DNA from: Hofstenia miamia
Lineage: Eukaryota > Xenacoelomorpha > Acoela > Hofsteniidae
Assembly (NCBI GenBank): GCA_900660155.1
Contig: CABFPE010000415.1
Span: forward strand, 138,216-202,215
Length of the DNA: 64,000 nt
Direction: 5' to 3'
The notes under the pieces were generated by a model. That model had not been told where the DNA came from, ran no database searches, and saw only the letters and a program-made list of their open reading frames with translations. The translations under genes and the position numbers were made by a program. Positions 35,747 to 48,800 of the stretch are shown in pieces (positions within the stretch are counted from its first letter, which is position 1; the number at the start of each line of letters is the position of its first letter).

Positions 35747-36703
35747 ATGGCATTTGATATCAAAGTTCTAATGCGCTATATTAACAAACGAAAATACAGG
35801 AAAATGTGTAGGTACCTTGAAGTTAATACTTTACCTAAAAACTTGCATCTTTCTGTTTTAAAATATTCCGTAGAAAAAGACATCAGATCTTTACGTGTTC
35901 TTAAAAATTTTGTTGATTGTGATAGTGTTGAGGAAAATGGAGACACTTTACTCCATTGGACGTGTAAGAGATGCCTAAATGACTATAGCTTGTATAAAAT
36001 AGAGGTTTTGCCTTTATTGAAACTATTCCCCAACCAATTTACTGTCACAAATAACTTTTCTGTTACACCAAAGGAGTTAATTTCATACATTGAAGATCGA
36101 ATTGAAGAGTCTTCTAACTCTAAAGATGTTGATATATCATTTTCAGACAAATTGCGTTCTTTTGAAAGTGACGATATAGCTGAAAAGTACGGAACGCTTT
36201 ACTTAGAAGATGATTACCAAGATATTGAGAGCTTTGATCAATGGGCAAGTCGAATGTCAAGAGAATATATCGCCAAATTTAAACGTAAATATTTTCATTC
36301 TACAAAGAGAAATCGGAAATGTCCCTCAAATATTTATGCAAACAAAGTTGGAATTCTTTCTAAGAATTGTGATATATCGTCTTCAAGAAATTTGTTATAT
36401 TCAAAATTGCAATATTTGAGAAAATATTCTAAATTTATACAAGGTCCATGTAAAAATAATCTCCACTATTCGGATATACCATTTCCTTCATCATCGTCAA
36501 AATTTTCAGACGTTGAAATTTTATGTTGTGATCTAAACAAGCCTTTTGATTCTGATTCCATTAAATTTTTACGGCTTCAAAGAGTGCAATGGCATCCCGA
36601 TCGCTTCACTCAAAAATTCGGGAATTACTTAGCTTCTAATGAACGAACAATTATTTTTAAGAGGATTAACAAATTATGCCAAGATATTAATCAATTATTG
36701 TAA
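35747..36703 (+). CDS. NFKBIL1: NF-kappa-B inhibitor-like protein 1
   Basis: A single-exon ORF of 318 residues. An ankyrin-like segment lies near residues 60-85 (VEENGDTLLHWTCKR, then LLKLFPNQ). Next comes an acidic region leading to ESFDQWASRMSREY, which matches the SFSAWSDRLAREH segment of human NFKBIL1. Then SDIPFP and the J-domain-like C-terminal signature LRLQRVQWHPDRFTQKFG match human LRVQQVRWHPDRFLQRF. This combination is specific to NFKBIL1, a nuclear protein linked to mRNA processing and immune signalling in vertebrates. It lacks the extra N-terminal region of the human protein (381 aa). No AATAAA is seen between its stop and the Musashi splice acceptor 115 bp downstream, which suits a polycistronic arrangement. 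Confidence 0.9.
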   Translation: MAFDIKVLMRYINKRKYRKMCRYLEVNTLPKNLHLSVLKYSVEKDIRSLRVLKNFVDCDSVEENGDTLLHWTCKRCLNDYSLYKIEVLPLLKLFPNQFTVTNNFSVTPKELISYIEDRIEESSNSKDVDISFSDKLRSFESDDIAEKYGTLYLEDDYQDIESFDQWASRMSREYIAKFKRKYFHSTKRNRKCPSNIYANKVGILSKNCDISSSRNLLYSKLQYLRKYSKFIQGPCKNNLHYSDIPFPSSSSKFSDVEILCCDLNKPFDSDSIKFLRLQRVQWHPDRFTQKFGNYLASNERTIIFKRINKLCQDINQLL

Positions 36704-36817
36704 ATTGTATTATCTGATTTTGTAAATATGTTAATATACATATCTGATTTCTTCGGTTTATCCTATTAATAACTTCATTATGTCATATTTATTTCATTAA
36801 TTTTGTAGTTTATTTTT

Positions 36818-36819
36818 AG
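36818..36819 (+). promoter_or_regulatory. 3' splice acceptor between NFKBIL1 and Musashi
   Basis: TTTTGTAGTTTATTTTTAG at 36801-36819, 29 nt before the Musashi ATG and only 115 bp past the NFKBIL1 stop. It is either an acceptor for a 5'UTR intron spanning NFKBIL1 or a spliced-leader site. Confidence 0.6.
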
Positions 36820-36848
36820 CTTAGTAATAGTTAGATGGTAGAGATAGT

Positions 36849-39800
36849 ATGGATTCACCAGATAATTTAACGTTCAGTAGTAGTCCAGAGATTCCATCCC
36901 TGAATGGATTCGCGGACATGACCAAAATGTTCATCGGGGGCATTAGTTGGAATACATCTGAAGGTACCCTCAAAGAATATTTCAGCGTTTTTGGAGACGT
37001 ACAGGAATGTTGTGTTATGAGGGATCCATTGACCAGACGCTCACGTGGTTTTGGTTTCGTAAAATTTGCTAATCCTGATACAGTCGATGAGGTAAAATTT
37101 GTCATTGTATGCCTTTAGCATCAGTAGTTTATACAAATAATTTTTCCGTTTTAACAATTTTTTTTGCATACGTCCTTTTCTACTTTTCCCAAAGTTCGCA
37201 ACTCTAGTTACACTATTAATTTGTTTTATCGAATGTTTTCTGCTAATTTTCTAGTTCAACATCTTCATATAAATCTATAATCCCATTCTTGTAGTTTATT
37301 TCTTATAGAATTTTTCAAATCCAGCTCTTTTTCTGTTATAAAACTTCTTCCTGTCACAACTAATTTAAACTTAATCCAATTTCGTAAATGATATTGCTAA
37401 GCCCACTTCAATTCTATTATTATTATTATGAATATAATCATTAATATTTAAGTAATTAACAATTTGAGTATTTAAAATGTGATATAGTGAAGATGTATTT
37501 TTTTAAGAAGTTGTAATGGTATTTTGTATTTCAATAACAATAATTCGTGCATTTAAAATGCTTTGCTATTCAACATTAAATAACGACAAATATTTTTTTA
37601 TTGATTTGCAACAGATCAAATAAAATAGCGCCATTACACTATCTGACATTTTGCCAACGTTCAGTTAGTTTCGTCATGCCTCTCTTGCAAAATGTGGCAG
37701 GTTTTGAATTTAAAAATTTTTTAATACATTGGAAATGAACTAGACTAAGTCGAATTAAAAATCTTTTTAATGGCACAATACTGAGATTCTTAATAAGCTA
37801 AACAAACATCATAATGATGCATCAAAAGTGTTTGGCGCTTGCCTTTATAACAGCGTTCCATTGCAGCAATTTATTGATAAAAAGCTTTCTGTGCTCATCA
37901 CTTATGTCACTCATGTTGTCGGCGAAAAAATCTAGATGACACTAGAAAATGCAACTTGAACGACCTATTGCAATTCATTCTTAATTATGTCCATAATTAC
38001 ATCATAGCCACCCCAAATAAGCCAGTCACAGTCAAAGGTCAAGTATATCACGGCCTTGCCTCAGATATTACTACTCATATAATATGATATATTTATAATA
38101 ATTGAAAACACTTGCAATAATTTAGCAGAGTACAGAGCTTACACCCCACTTTTACTGCACCCATATTTGCAAGATAAGGCCGATAAGCAGACCAAAATCT
38201 ATATACTAAAGTTTCCGGTTATTTCCTTAATTTTTGCAAGATTTATTACGAAATGAAATTTGCCTTTGAAATGTGTATGGGATTTGTACAGAGCAGACCT
38301 AATAATTATGCAAAGTTTTAGTAAGTGGACTGAGTAATTACATTAGTGTATCGAGCGGACAAAATAATAATAATAATGAAGGATTTTGTTAGCCGTTGAT
38401 GGCAAGCACTTCAAAAATATAATCACAAGTCGAGTTTTACGGCAGCCAGGACACGGTTGGAAACGAGTAACGGGTGCGATGTTTCTTGGGGCTCTAACGG
38501 AGAATGTGACAACACCATCAGATCGAGTGGAGCGGGATTTATATAACTATCTTTCACGATTTGCCTGTTGTTGCAGGTATAAGAATGTTATCTTTTAAAA
38601 CTATAACTATTTTGAGTATATCAAGGACCAAACTGTTTTCAAGAACTCGTTTGAAAATTTTTGAAGCAGTAAAAACCCCTTGGGGAGAAGCGAAATAATC
38701 ATCCAATAGTAAATAGTGCAATGTATGTTTGATGTTTCATAATTTCATTAAACGTGAATCATATAAAAGCATCCTGGAAATCCCTAGAGAATTCTACCCA
38801 CTACAGCGTAGATCCTCTTTTGATCTCCAGGATCCTTAAGAATTTTCAAAGTTGGAAAGGTTGAAGAGGCGAAGAAATGACATTAGTGTATTTATCATTG
38901 AAGAATGTTTGAAGTCCTGGGTTGATCATCGAATTAATAGAAGTTGAATGTATGAATGATGTTGGGGTTCTTGAAATATGGGTCTCTAAAAAATTTAACA
39001 TTAGTAGGCCCTTTTCCCATCTGTTCCCTTGGAGGGATCAACTGAAACAGGGAACATAATTTTGTATAGAAGTACATTTATAACAACAAAAAATTTTAAT
39101 ATACCATGATGAAGTTCTAGATGCATCATAGGTAAGTTATCTTGGTGTTCTCAGAAGGCCTGCTAATACTGTCTGCTTAATTTTTTTCAGATACTATTTG
39201 CATAGTAACCGAAATAGTCTTGTTTTTAGCTTTGATACACACTGGTTTTACGTACAATTAAAAATCTTTTTAATGGCACAATACTGAGATTCTTAATAAG
39301 CTAAACAAACATCATAATGATGCATCAAAAGTGTTTGGCGCTTGCCTTTATAACAGCGTTCCATTGCAGCAATTTATTGATAAAAAGCTTTCTGTGCTCA
39401 TCACTTATGTCACTCATGTTGTCGGCGAAAAAATCTAGATGACACTAGAAAATGCAACTTGAACGACCTATTGCAATTCATTCTTAATTATGTCCATAAT
39501 TACATCATAGCCACCCCAAATAAGCCAGTCACAGTCAAAGGTCAAGTATATCACGGCCTTGCCTCAGATATTACTACTCATATAATATGATATATTTATA
39601 ATAATTGAAAACACTTGCAATAATTTAGCAGAGTACAGAGCTTACACCCCACTTTTACTGCACCCATATTTGCAAGATAAGGCCGATAAGCAGACCAAAA
39701 TCTATATACTAAAGTTTCCGGTTATTTCCTTAATTTTTGCAAGATTTATTACGAAATGAAATTTGCCTTTGAAATGTGTATGGGATTTGTACAGAGCAGA

Positions 39801-42800
39801 CCTAATAATTATGCAAAGTTTTAGTAAGTGGACTGAGTAATTACATTAGTGTATCGAGCGGACAAAATAATAATAATAATGAAGGATTTTGTTAGCCGTT
39901 GATGGCAAGCACTTCAAAAATATAATCACAAGTCGAGTTTTACGGCAGCCAGGACACGGTTGGAAACGAGTAACGGGTGCGATGTTTCTTGGGGCTCTAA
40001 CGGAGAATGTGACAATACCATCAGATCGAGTGGAGCGGGATTTATATAACTATCACATCAAAAGGATCATGGTCCAATTTACGAGTGAACAAAAGTTGAA
40101 TAGGTGGAGTCAGAAGCTATGCGAAGTTTCGAATTTAGTTTTTTACAATCAGGACAGGGCATTTAGACCTTATAATTACGGGCTCAATAACACCCTTGCT
40201 GATTATTTCATCTAATTGAGATTTGACAATATCTTGCCATTCAAGAGGAATTTTACATCGTAGTAAAGAACGTGCAATAGTTAAAAGTTCTTGAATTGAA
40301 TTTGCTTTGTGATGTTTTATTTCACATAATTGTAAAGTAGCAGTGAAAACTGGATCAGTTATTTTTTTCGGCCAATTGATCTGAATGACCAATTTGACTC
40401 ACCTACGATCAAAGAACATGGACTAATTCTATTCCTGATCAATTTTATAATGTTAAACCAGACCATTTTTTGCCCAGTTTTTCCCAGTCTTTTCTACACA
40501 TGGATCTAGTTGCCCCTGTATCTATAACAAATTTTAACTACTGCTCTTTTTTATTACTAGGCTTAAAATTAAGTAATTCAAACTTCAATGTATTGAATTT
40601 TTGATAAAGAGCAAAATTGAGATCCTCCGTTTTCTATGCAGTTGTTTGCAGATTTCATATGAAGAAAACATTTTCAGTTGGTGACAGTTTCTTGTGATTG
40701 AATTTCATTTATTTATAGCATTTGGAATCTACAATCGAATCCCATCTATAAATTTAGACATCATATCAATTTCAATATTTTTAGACGAGGTTGTTGAACT
40801 GGCAATCAGATGCGGACTTCTGAATTCAATTTAAGTAATCACTAACGTTTTTTTCAACCAGTGAATAGCATGAAATTGGAATTGTTGTAAATAAAATATT
40901 TTCTCCAATTCATGAAACGGAATATTTTTTATATTGCTAGATTGAACCATATAAATCAATTTCTCAAGGTTTTTACACCACAGATAGAAATAAAATAGCT
41001 TGCCAATCAGAGATACTTTGGATCTATCATCGTCATAGTTCTTTATTCAGAAATGATGAAGAAAGAAGCTCCCAAATGCTATGAGTGACAATATCCATGT
41101 TGTCTGTGATCATGAATCCTGATGTGTGGCATTTTGCTTCGTTATTACCGCCTCTCTGACGATTATTGCAAATCTTTTGGCCTTCGTCGCTGTCGCCGTA
41201 ATGCGCCTCGCCATGATTGACTATCTCACTCTGATCTTCCTCTCCCCCGTAACTGGCTTTTTCTTATTGCTTGCCAATGCCCACAGTCTTGTATCTTTGA
41301 ACCGTCGTCTCAGTTTTTACAACTTCTTGCAGTCTCCTGTTGACTTCATTTTCATCACTGACACCTCCCTTGATCCTGCCATTGCTGACAGTGTTGTTTT
41401 TCCCAACTCTACTCTTAAAGTTCTTTCTTGTATGGATCGCTCCAGTGGTCGCCATGGAGGTGTTCTCATTACTTCACGCTTTCCTAACCTTGACATCCGT
41501 CCCATTTCATTCGATTCACTATCCTTTGATTTCTATTGTGGCTGTGCTGTTGTTCTCAGTGACCATATTGTTTCTCTGCTCTGCGTTTACAACTCTCCTT
41601 CGAATAGTGCCTTTTGCATTTCCATTGCTGATTTATCATCTATGTTCGAGTCTTTTCATGAAAAGTCTACCTACCTCTCTCGTCACCTTGGCTTTTCCAT
41701 TCATCCTCATTGTCTTGTTTGTGGTGACTTCAATCTTCGTAATGTCTGCTGGAATGTGCTCAAATCTACTGACACTAATGAGTCTGCTGTTTTAGAAGTT
41801 TTTGCCTGCTTTTCTCTTGAACAACTTGTATTTTCTCCTACTTCCAGCTCCTCCCTGCTTGATTTGGTTCTGTGTTCTCACCACGATTAAATATTCGACA
41901 TATCTGTAATCCCTGTTCCTGCTAAGCTCATTTGTCCGCTTCAATCTTGTCAATTCTACTTCTTCATCTGCTTATCTAGCTGCTCCATAATATGTTCGAT
42001 TTAACAGTGACTTTCTATCACTTAATGCTGCTCTCTCATCTCTGCTCCCCGTTTTTAGTGATTCCTTCACAGTTGATGATTGGTTCACCTTCTTACACCA
42101 AGTTATTTCTACTTATGTTCCTTGTTGGCGGAAAAAGCATGCTTCTCTTCCTTTCTATTTCTCGTCCCTTACTGTGCGCGCCCTGAATAAATTGTAGTCT
42201 TACAAACGCCATTCTGGTACTACTGCTTCTCTGAAGCTTGCTTCTCTCACAGATGTTATCAATTTTATGGAACTTGACAAAGTCTCTCTTCTGTCTAGCA
42301 TCTCAAGTGGTTCTCTTCAAGACTGTTATTCCATCCTGCGTTCTCTTCATTCCAAGCCAGTGCTCCCCAATTTGAGATGTGATCTTCTTTCTGTTCACTC
42401 TGACCTGGAGAAAGCTGATCTGTTCAACGCGTATTTTGCCTCTAACTTCTCTGCACCTGTCTCCATGTGCCCCCCCCCTAAGTTGCATCAAACGCCCTCA
42501 TATCGGAAAATCAATGTCATTGGGCGATTTTATTGTGCCACTTGGTCTAAAAACAATTTATTTTGAGTTTCAGAAAATTTGAAGTTCACGTAGGGGGTCA
42601 ACCTCAAGCTTGAAGATGACGTCATCAAGACTACCCCAAATTTTGCTTTTTTCATGAAAAAACGGTATATTTTCAAAANCATCGGCACCATTTCAGCGGT
42701 CAAGTACCATAAATGTCGATCAAATGTAGCGAGAGCACTTTTCGATACTATTGAATCGATTTTATCATAGTCCAATAATAANTACTAAATGCATCAAATT

Positions 42801-45800
42801 TTCTAAATATTGATATTATTTAATGGAATGTTGATGACAATTTAAATTAACCAATCATGTAAGTGATCATTACTGGAACAATAAAATAAAAAGCCAGTTA
42901 AGAAACCTTTTAAAATTCAAAATAATTGGATATTAGAGATGTAACATCATCCTGAAGATAAATAGTATAAACAGGTAAGTTACAATGTAACATGTAATTA
43001 TTTATGAATCAAATCGAATAATCTTATTTAACAAACAATCATTTACAAAAACTTGATTGAAGTTTGAGTATCAACAGTCAACAAACAGCAGGTAAGATAA
43101 TCATTTTTTACCACATCTTAGACTCGGAATTTCCTTTCTATTAGAGTCAACTACTTGAAGAGTGTTTTGGTAATGAGCCTCTATTTTCGAGCTGCAGAGA
43201 AAATCGTTGCTAAGTTTTACATTTCTTTCTGCAGCATCGTTCACAATATTCAGTGATTTCACTTTAGACATTGCTACATTGTATGATACACTTGTATCCC
43301 ATTCAGTAACAGGAAGCGCAAGAAAGTCACTATCCAGTCTGAGCAACTTGAACATGTACCAAGAGTCGACCCCTATTAAATCAGAGAGAGTCGTTTTTTT
43401 ATCCACTTTTGGAAAAGTGGGTTTGCCGTATCCAGAACCGAATCGTCCAAGGGGCAACTTATTGAATGTTTCTTCATCAGGTCGGCAATCAATCAGGTTT
43501 TGTGCCATCTTCTGGCGAATATCATTAGTTACTTGACTGCTGAACAAGGACATCGGCACCATTTCAGCGGTCATGTACCATAAATGTCGATCAAATGCAG
43601 CGAGAGCACTTTTCGATACTATTGAATCGATTTTATCATAGTCCAATAATAAGTTATGATAGAGTTTTAAATCGTTCCAAGGCGCTTCAAGTGGAGAAGC
43701 GCAAGTTGCCCACCACTTGAAACAAAGAAGACTTGCAAAATTGGAAAATCTACGCAACTTTGGTACTTGATGTGTGGCCGTTATTGTTCCCCGTGGTAAA
43801 GTTTTGATACCATTTTTTAACAACTATTTTTAAAACTATATGACTTTACCCATCTATCGGGCTTTGTGCACTGCCCCAGGCCTCAACAACATAAGTTGAT
43901 CATAGTCGTCACAGAGGTAAGCTACATCATCCTGAAGATAAATAGTATAAACAGGTAAGTTACAATGTAACATGTAATTATTTATGAATCAAATCGAATA
44001 ATCTTATTTAACAAACAATCATTTACAAAAACTTGATTGAAGTTTGAGTATCAACAGTCAACAAACAGCAGGTAAGATAATCATTTTTTACCACATCTTA
44101 GACTCGGAATTTTCTTTCTATTAGTCAACTACTTGAAGAGTGTTTTGGTGATGAGCCTCTATTTTCGAGCTGCAGAGAAAACCGTTCCTAAGTTTTACAT
44201 TTCTTTCTGCAGCATCGTTCATAATATTCAGTGATTTCACTTTAGACATTGCTACATTGTATGATACACTTGTATCCCATTCAGTAACAGGAAGCGCAAG
44301 AAAGTCACTATCCAGTCTGAGCAACTTGAACATGTACCAAGAGTCGACCCCTATTAAATCAGAGAGAGTCGTTTTTTTATCCACTTTTGGAAAAGTGGGT
44401 TTGCCGTATCCAGAACCGAATCGTCCAAGGGGCAACTTATTGAATGTTTCTTCATCAGGCCGGCAATCAATCAGGTTTTGTGCCATCTTCTGGCGAATAT
44501 CATTAGTTACTTGACTGCTGAACAAGGACATCGGCACCATTTCAGCGGTCATGTACCATAAATGTCGATCAAATGCAGCGAGAGCACTTTTCGATACTAT
44601 TGAATCGATTTTATCATAGTCCAATAATAAGTTATGATAGAGTTTTAAATCGTTCCAAGGCGCTTCAAGTGGAGAAGCACAAGTTGCCCACCACTTGAAA
44701 CAAAGAAGACTTGCAAAATTGGCAAATCTACGCAACTTTGGTACTTGATGTGTGGCCGTTATTGTTCCCCGTGGTAAAGTTTTGATATCATTTTTTAACA
44801 ACTATTTTTAAAACATAGAAGACTTTACCCATCTATCGGGCTTTGTGCACTGCCCCAGGCCTCAACAACGTAAGTTGATCATAGTCGTCACAGAGGTAAG
44901 CTTTAACTAATTTACTAAATTCCTGATAATCATCACGGGTGTATTTTATCGTTTTTTCAGATACAGGGATAGTTTCATCAATCCAATTTCCGATTAACTC
45001 CTGAATATCTTTATAATACGAATTCATGTCAAATGCACATAAGTTTTCCTTATTCAATGGAAGAGCATCAAAATTAGAACGAAACCGATTAAACAATGAG
45101 ACTTCGGGTGACTTAGCAGCTTCAATATAGAGATCATCAAAAACATGACTTTCTATTACCTCACCAATATGATGTCTTTCTATTAGTCAACTACTTGAAG
45201 AGTGTTTTGGTGATGAGCCTCTATTTTCGAGCTGCAGAGAAAACCGTTCCTAAGTTTTACATTTCTTTCTGCAGCATCGTTNGGCCTTACAAAGAGCCTC
45301 TTGAATACTGATACACCCACCAGTGTTACTTGATGTCGTGTCAAAAACCATATTTACGATATTTTCTGCACAATCCCAGGAGTAAAGAAGAGACATTGTT
45401 TTTTCGCATATGATTTCACCAGCTTTACAATCGGAACCACACGGATAACTTGGTGTACCCAATAACTTTACATCTTCTGAATTACCAACAAGAACTGCTA
45501 ATCTTTCTTCGCTTTGTATTTGTTGGTCAATGTTGGCAATTTCTTGCCATCCCAATGTAGAGAAGCCATGTCCGGAGCAGTCTATCCATCTTTAATAGAA
45601 TTCGCCAATCGTTTGCGATGAGCAAAACACACTTAATTATGTAATTTAGTTCAAACATTCTATATTTAATATCGAAACAGGTCGTTTTTTAATGAAAAAG
45701 GCAAATTTGAAGTTATTTTCGATGACGTCATCATTGATTATTCATATGTTATTTAGCTAGCTACTCTTGATAAATTCAAAAAATCATATTAATGGCTTAA

Positions 45801-48800
45801 CACACCAAATTATGTAATTTTAGTTCAAAATTTCTATATTAATTTTGAAAATATATCGTTTTTTTTCATGAAAAAAGCAAAATTTGGTGTATTTTTCATG
45901 ACGTTATCTTCAGGCTTGAGGTTGACCCCCTACATGACCTTCAAATTTTCTGAAACTTAAAATATAATGTTCTTAGACCAAGTGGCACAATAAAATCACC
46001 CAATGAAGGTTTTATGTCAATTTCTTTAAAATCATGGGGCGTTTGATGCACCCTAACCCCCGCGCTAATCCAACTTGGTGATATTGACTTCAACGCCTAT
46101 GATATTTCTTTCATGCTTAAATCTTGCAAGTTGTCTGGTCCTTTCTATCCTGTTGGTGTCCCTTCTTTTGTAATTCATGAAACCTCCTCCACGCTTTTTA
46201 TCCATTTAAAGCATCTTTACTGCCTCATTTTCTCTTCTAAGCGCTATCCCACCTGTTGGAAGACATCTTGGATTTCTCTGCTGTTAAAATCTAATCAGCG
46301 TCCTTTCTCGCAGCGGACAAGGTATTAAAAGGAACACTACTTAAAAGGGAATTAGCTTTGCGGAGGCCCAAGACACGTGTCCAGTCCAATTTAAGTTTGC
46401 AGCAAGTTGAACTCCAAGATGAGTGTGATGAGGCGCAAAGTTCACAGGTAGAGGCAAATCAGAAGGGGGAGCCGAAGAAAAGGAAATACAACATGTATTG
46501 GTAGTGCTAAAATCAAGATGGTTGACAGAGGACGATCGAAAATGCTACTTTCACTCTGATTGTAATGATCCTGGTTGTATTATCTTTCTTGACCTCTCAA
46601 AAGCATTTGATCGCTTCCCTCATTCCATTCTGCTTGACAAGTTACGTTTATTTGGTTTTGATGCGGATTTCATCGAACTTTTCCAGTCTTACCTGACTAA
46701 TCGCCACCAGTGTGTCAAAATCAACTCGTCTACCTCTTCTCTTGTTCACGTTACTAGTGGTGCCCCTCAAGGCTCAGTGCTTGCTGTTCTTTTCTTCCTC
46801 GTTGCCATTAGTGACCTCCCTCATTCTGTTCTCAACTCGTCTTGCTTGTTGTATTTCGACGACACTGTGATTTTTAATTTTGGTTGGTCTTTTGCTTCTA
46901 ACATTTCTTCTGATCTTGAGCATTTGTCTACTTGGTCCTTTGTCAAAAATTTTGATTTTAGCGCTACCAAAACATGTGGTATTTCCTTTTCTGTGGCTCT
47001 CCCTTCTGATTTGCCTCTACCTGTGAACTTTGCTCCTCACCACACTCATCTTGGAGTTCAATTTGCTGCAAACTTAAATTGGACTGGACATGTTTCTTTG
47101 CGTCTCCGCAAAGTTAATTCCTCGCAATTTGCCTTTTTCCGTAATGTTCCTTTTAATACCTCATCCACTGTGAACCTCTCTTTGTTAAAGTCCATTCCTC
47201 GTGCCATTCTTCTCTACGCGTCTCCCTGTTGATGGCCTTCTTGTGCTTTGTTCCACTCCATGGAATGTTTCCAGAAACGTGCTTTGGCCTATAAAGACGA
47301 CTGTCCCACGGTCACTCCACTTTCAAGTCTGTGATCTCTTCCTGTTCAATTGTTTACTGACTCGAAGTTAGACCTTGATCCATTTGATTTTATCTTGTTC
47401 TCTAACTTCCACTGTACTCACGCTGATGGTGCTGTCATGTTCTCTGTTCATCGCCTCGAGAAACATCGCACCCTTCACTCGTTTTTCTATTGTGTTTGTG
47501 CCAATTTCTTACTGACTCTAAATCCTCCAACTGCCATTGATTTTTTTCCTCGCCCACTACCTTCAACAAATCTTTGATGTCTTTCCTCTTTAATGTTCCT
47601 TTGTCTAACTTTGACTACTCTTCCATCTGCTCGTACTTCATCCTGTGTGACTGCTCCCATTGGCGATTGATTGAACCTTTTAATTTTTGTTTTGTTCCGC
47701 CCTAACCGGCTTAATAAAGTCTTTCATTATAATGGATGGTCATATCCAAGGAATATTGATAATTTTAATGGATTTTTACTGCATTTTCGCTTTATTGACC
47801 TAACAAAAAAATTTTTCCTTATTTTGACCTAAAATTTTTACCATTGGTGAAAAAATCGACCACATGCATAACAGATTTACTCACCAATGAATGATATTAA
47901 TCATTTGGTTTTCATTGATTTTTACTGTATTTTTACTTTTTTAACTTCATAGCTAATTTTGGATTGGAAACTTTTATTATAATATGGCTATATCAATTAT
48001 ATGACATGTTCTGGAATTCCTATTTAAAATTTAATATATTTTTTCCTAAATCTTTAATTTTGGATTCTTCACAACAATATTCAGTTTAAATAATTGGTTT
48101 CTTAAAGGTAATGTAAAGTTTCCATTTGAAGCTTTTCAAAGGCTTTTACGAACTATTGAGTTGTATACCAATCAAAAAGCGTTTATAATAGCTCTTTGAA
48201 CTAAGGTAGTTTTAAAACATTTTATTTATTTATATCTTTTTAATCAACATATGTTGTCAACATTTACGAATACTTTCTTTAGGTGTTATGTCATTCAGAA
48301 GCACATGTTATCGACGGGAAGAAGGTTGATCCTAAAAAAGCAGTTCCAAAAAATCAGAGCAAAATGGTTAATCGTACAAAAAAGGTTTTCCTTGGTGGTT
48401 TACCTCCGGACACGACTAATGAAGATGTTAAAGCATATTTTCGTAATTATGGTGAAGTTGAAGAAGTTATGTTAATGTACGACAAAGCTACTCAAAGACT
48501 ACGTGGATTTGGTTTTGTCAAGGTAAATATTTATATATATGAGACTAATGCTAACCCGAAAATTTTTAGTTCTTAAAAGAAGATGCAGCTGACCGTGCCT
48601 GCTTGGAGCGCTATCATGAAATTAAAGGTAAAATGGTTGAGGCCAAGAAAGCACAACCCAAAGAAGTGATGACTACAATAAAAGCTAGAGAACCACTTGG
48701 CTCAGACTCTTCTTTATATCAATCTACGTTGTTGGGCACGGGTCGTATACCTTTTGCTGGATTATATCCTTCAATGCTAACTAGTCAATTTCCATCTAGT

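Larger units (their letters stand above)
41060..47735 (+). mobile_element. CR1/jockey-type LINE copy 2, split by a DNA transposon
   Basis: The 5' part (about 41060-42478) encodes an APE endonuclease ([55 protein letters not shown]). The 3' part (46056-47735) encodes RT ([61 protein letters not shown]) and ends CCGGCTTAATAAAGTC. The long-TIR element at 42479-46055 separates the two. The RT portion also holds a small inverted piece of itself (46393-46518). Frames are broken in several places. It is plus strand, the same direction as Musashi, inside its first intron. Confidence 0.82.
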
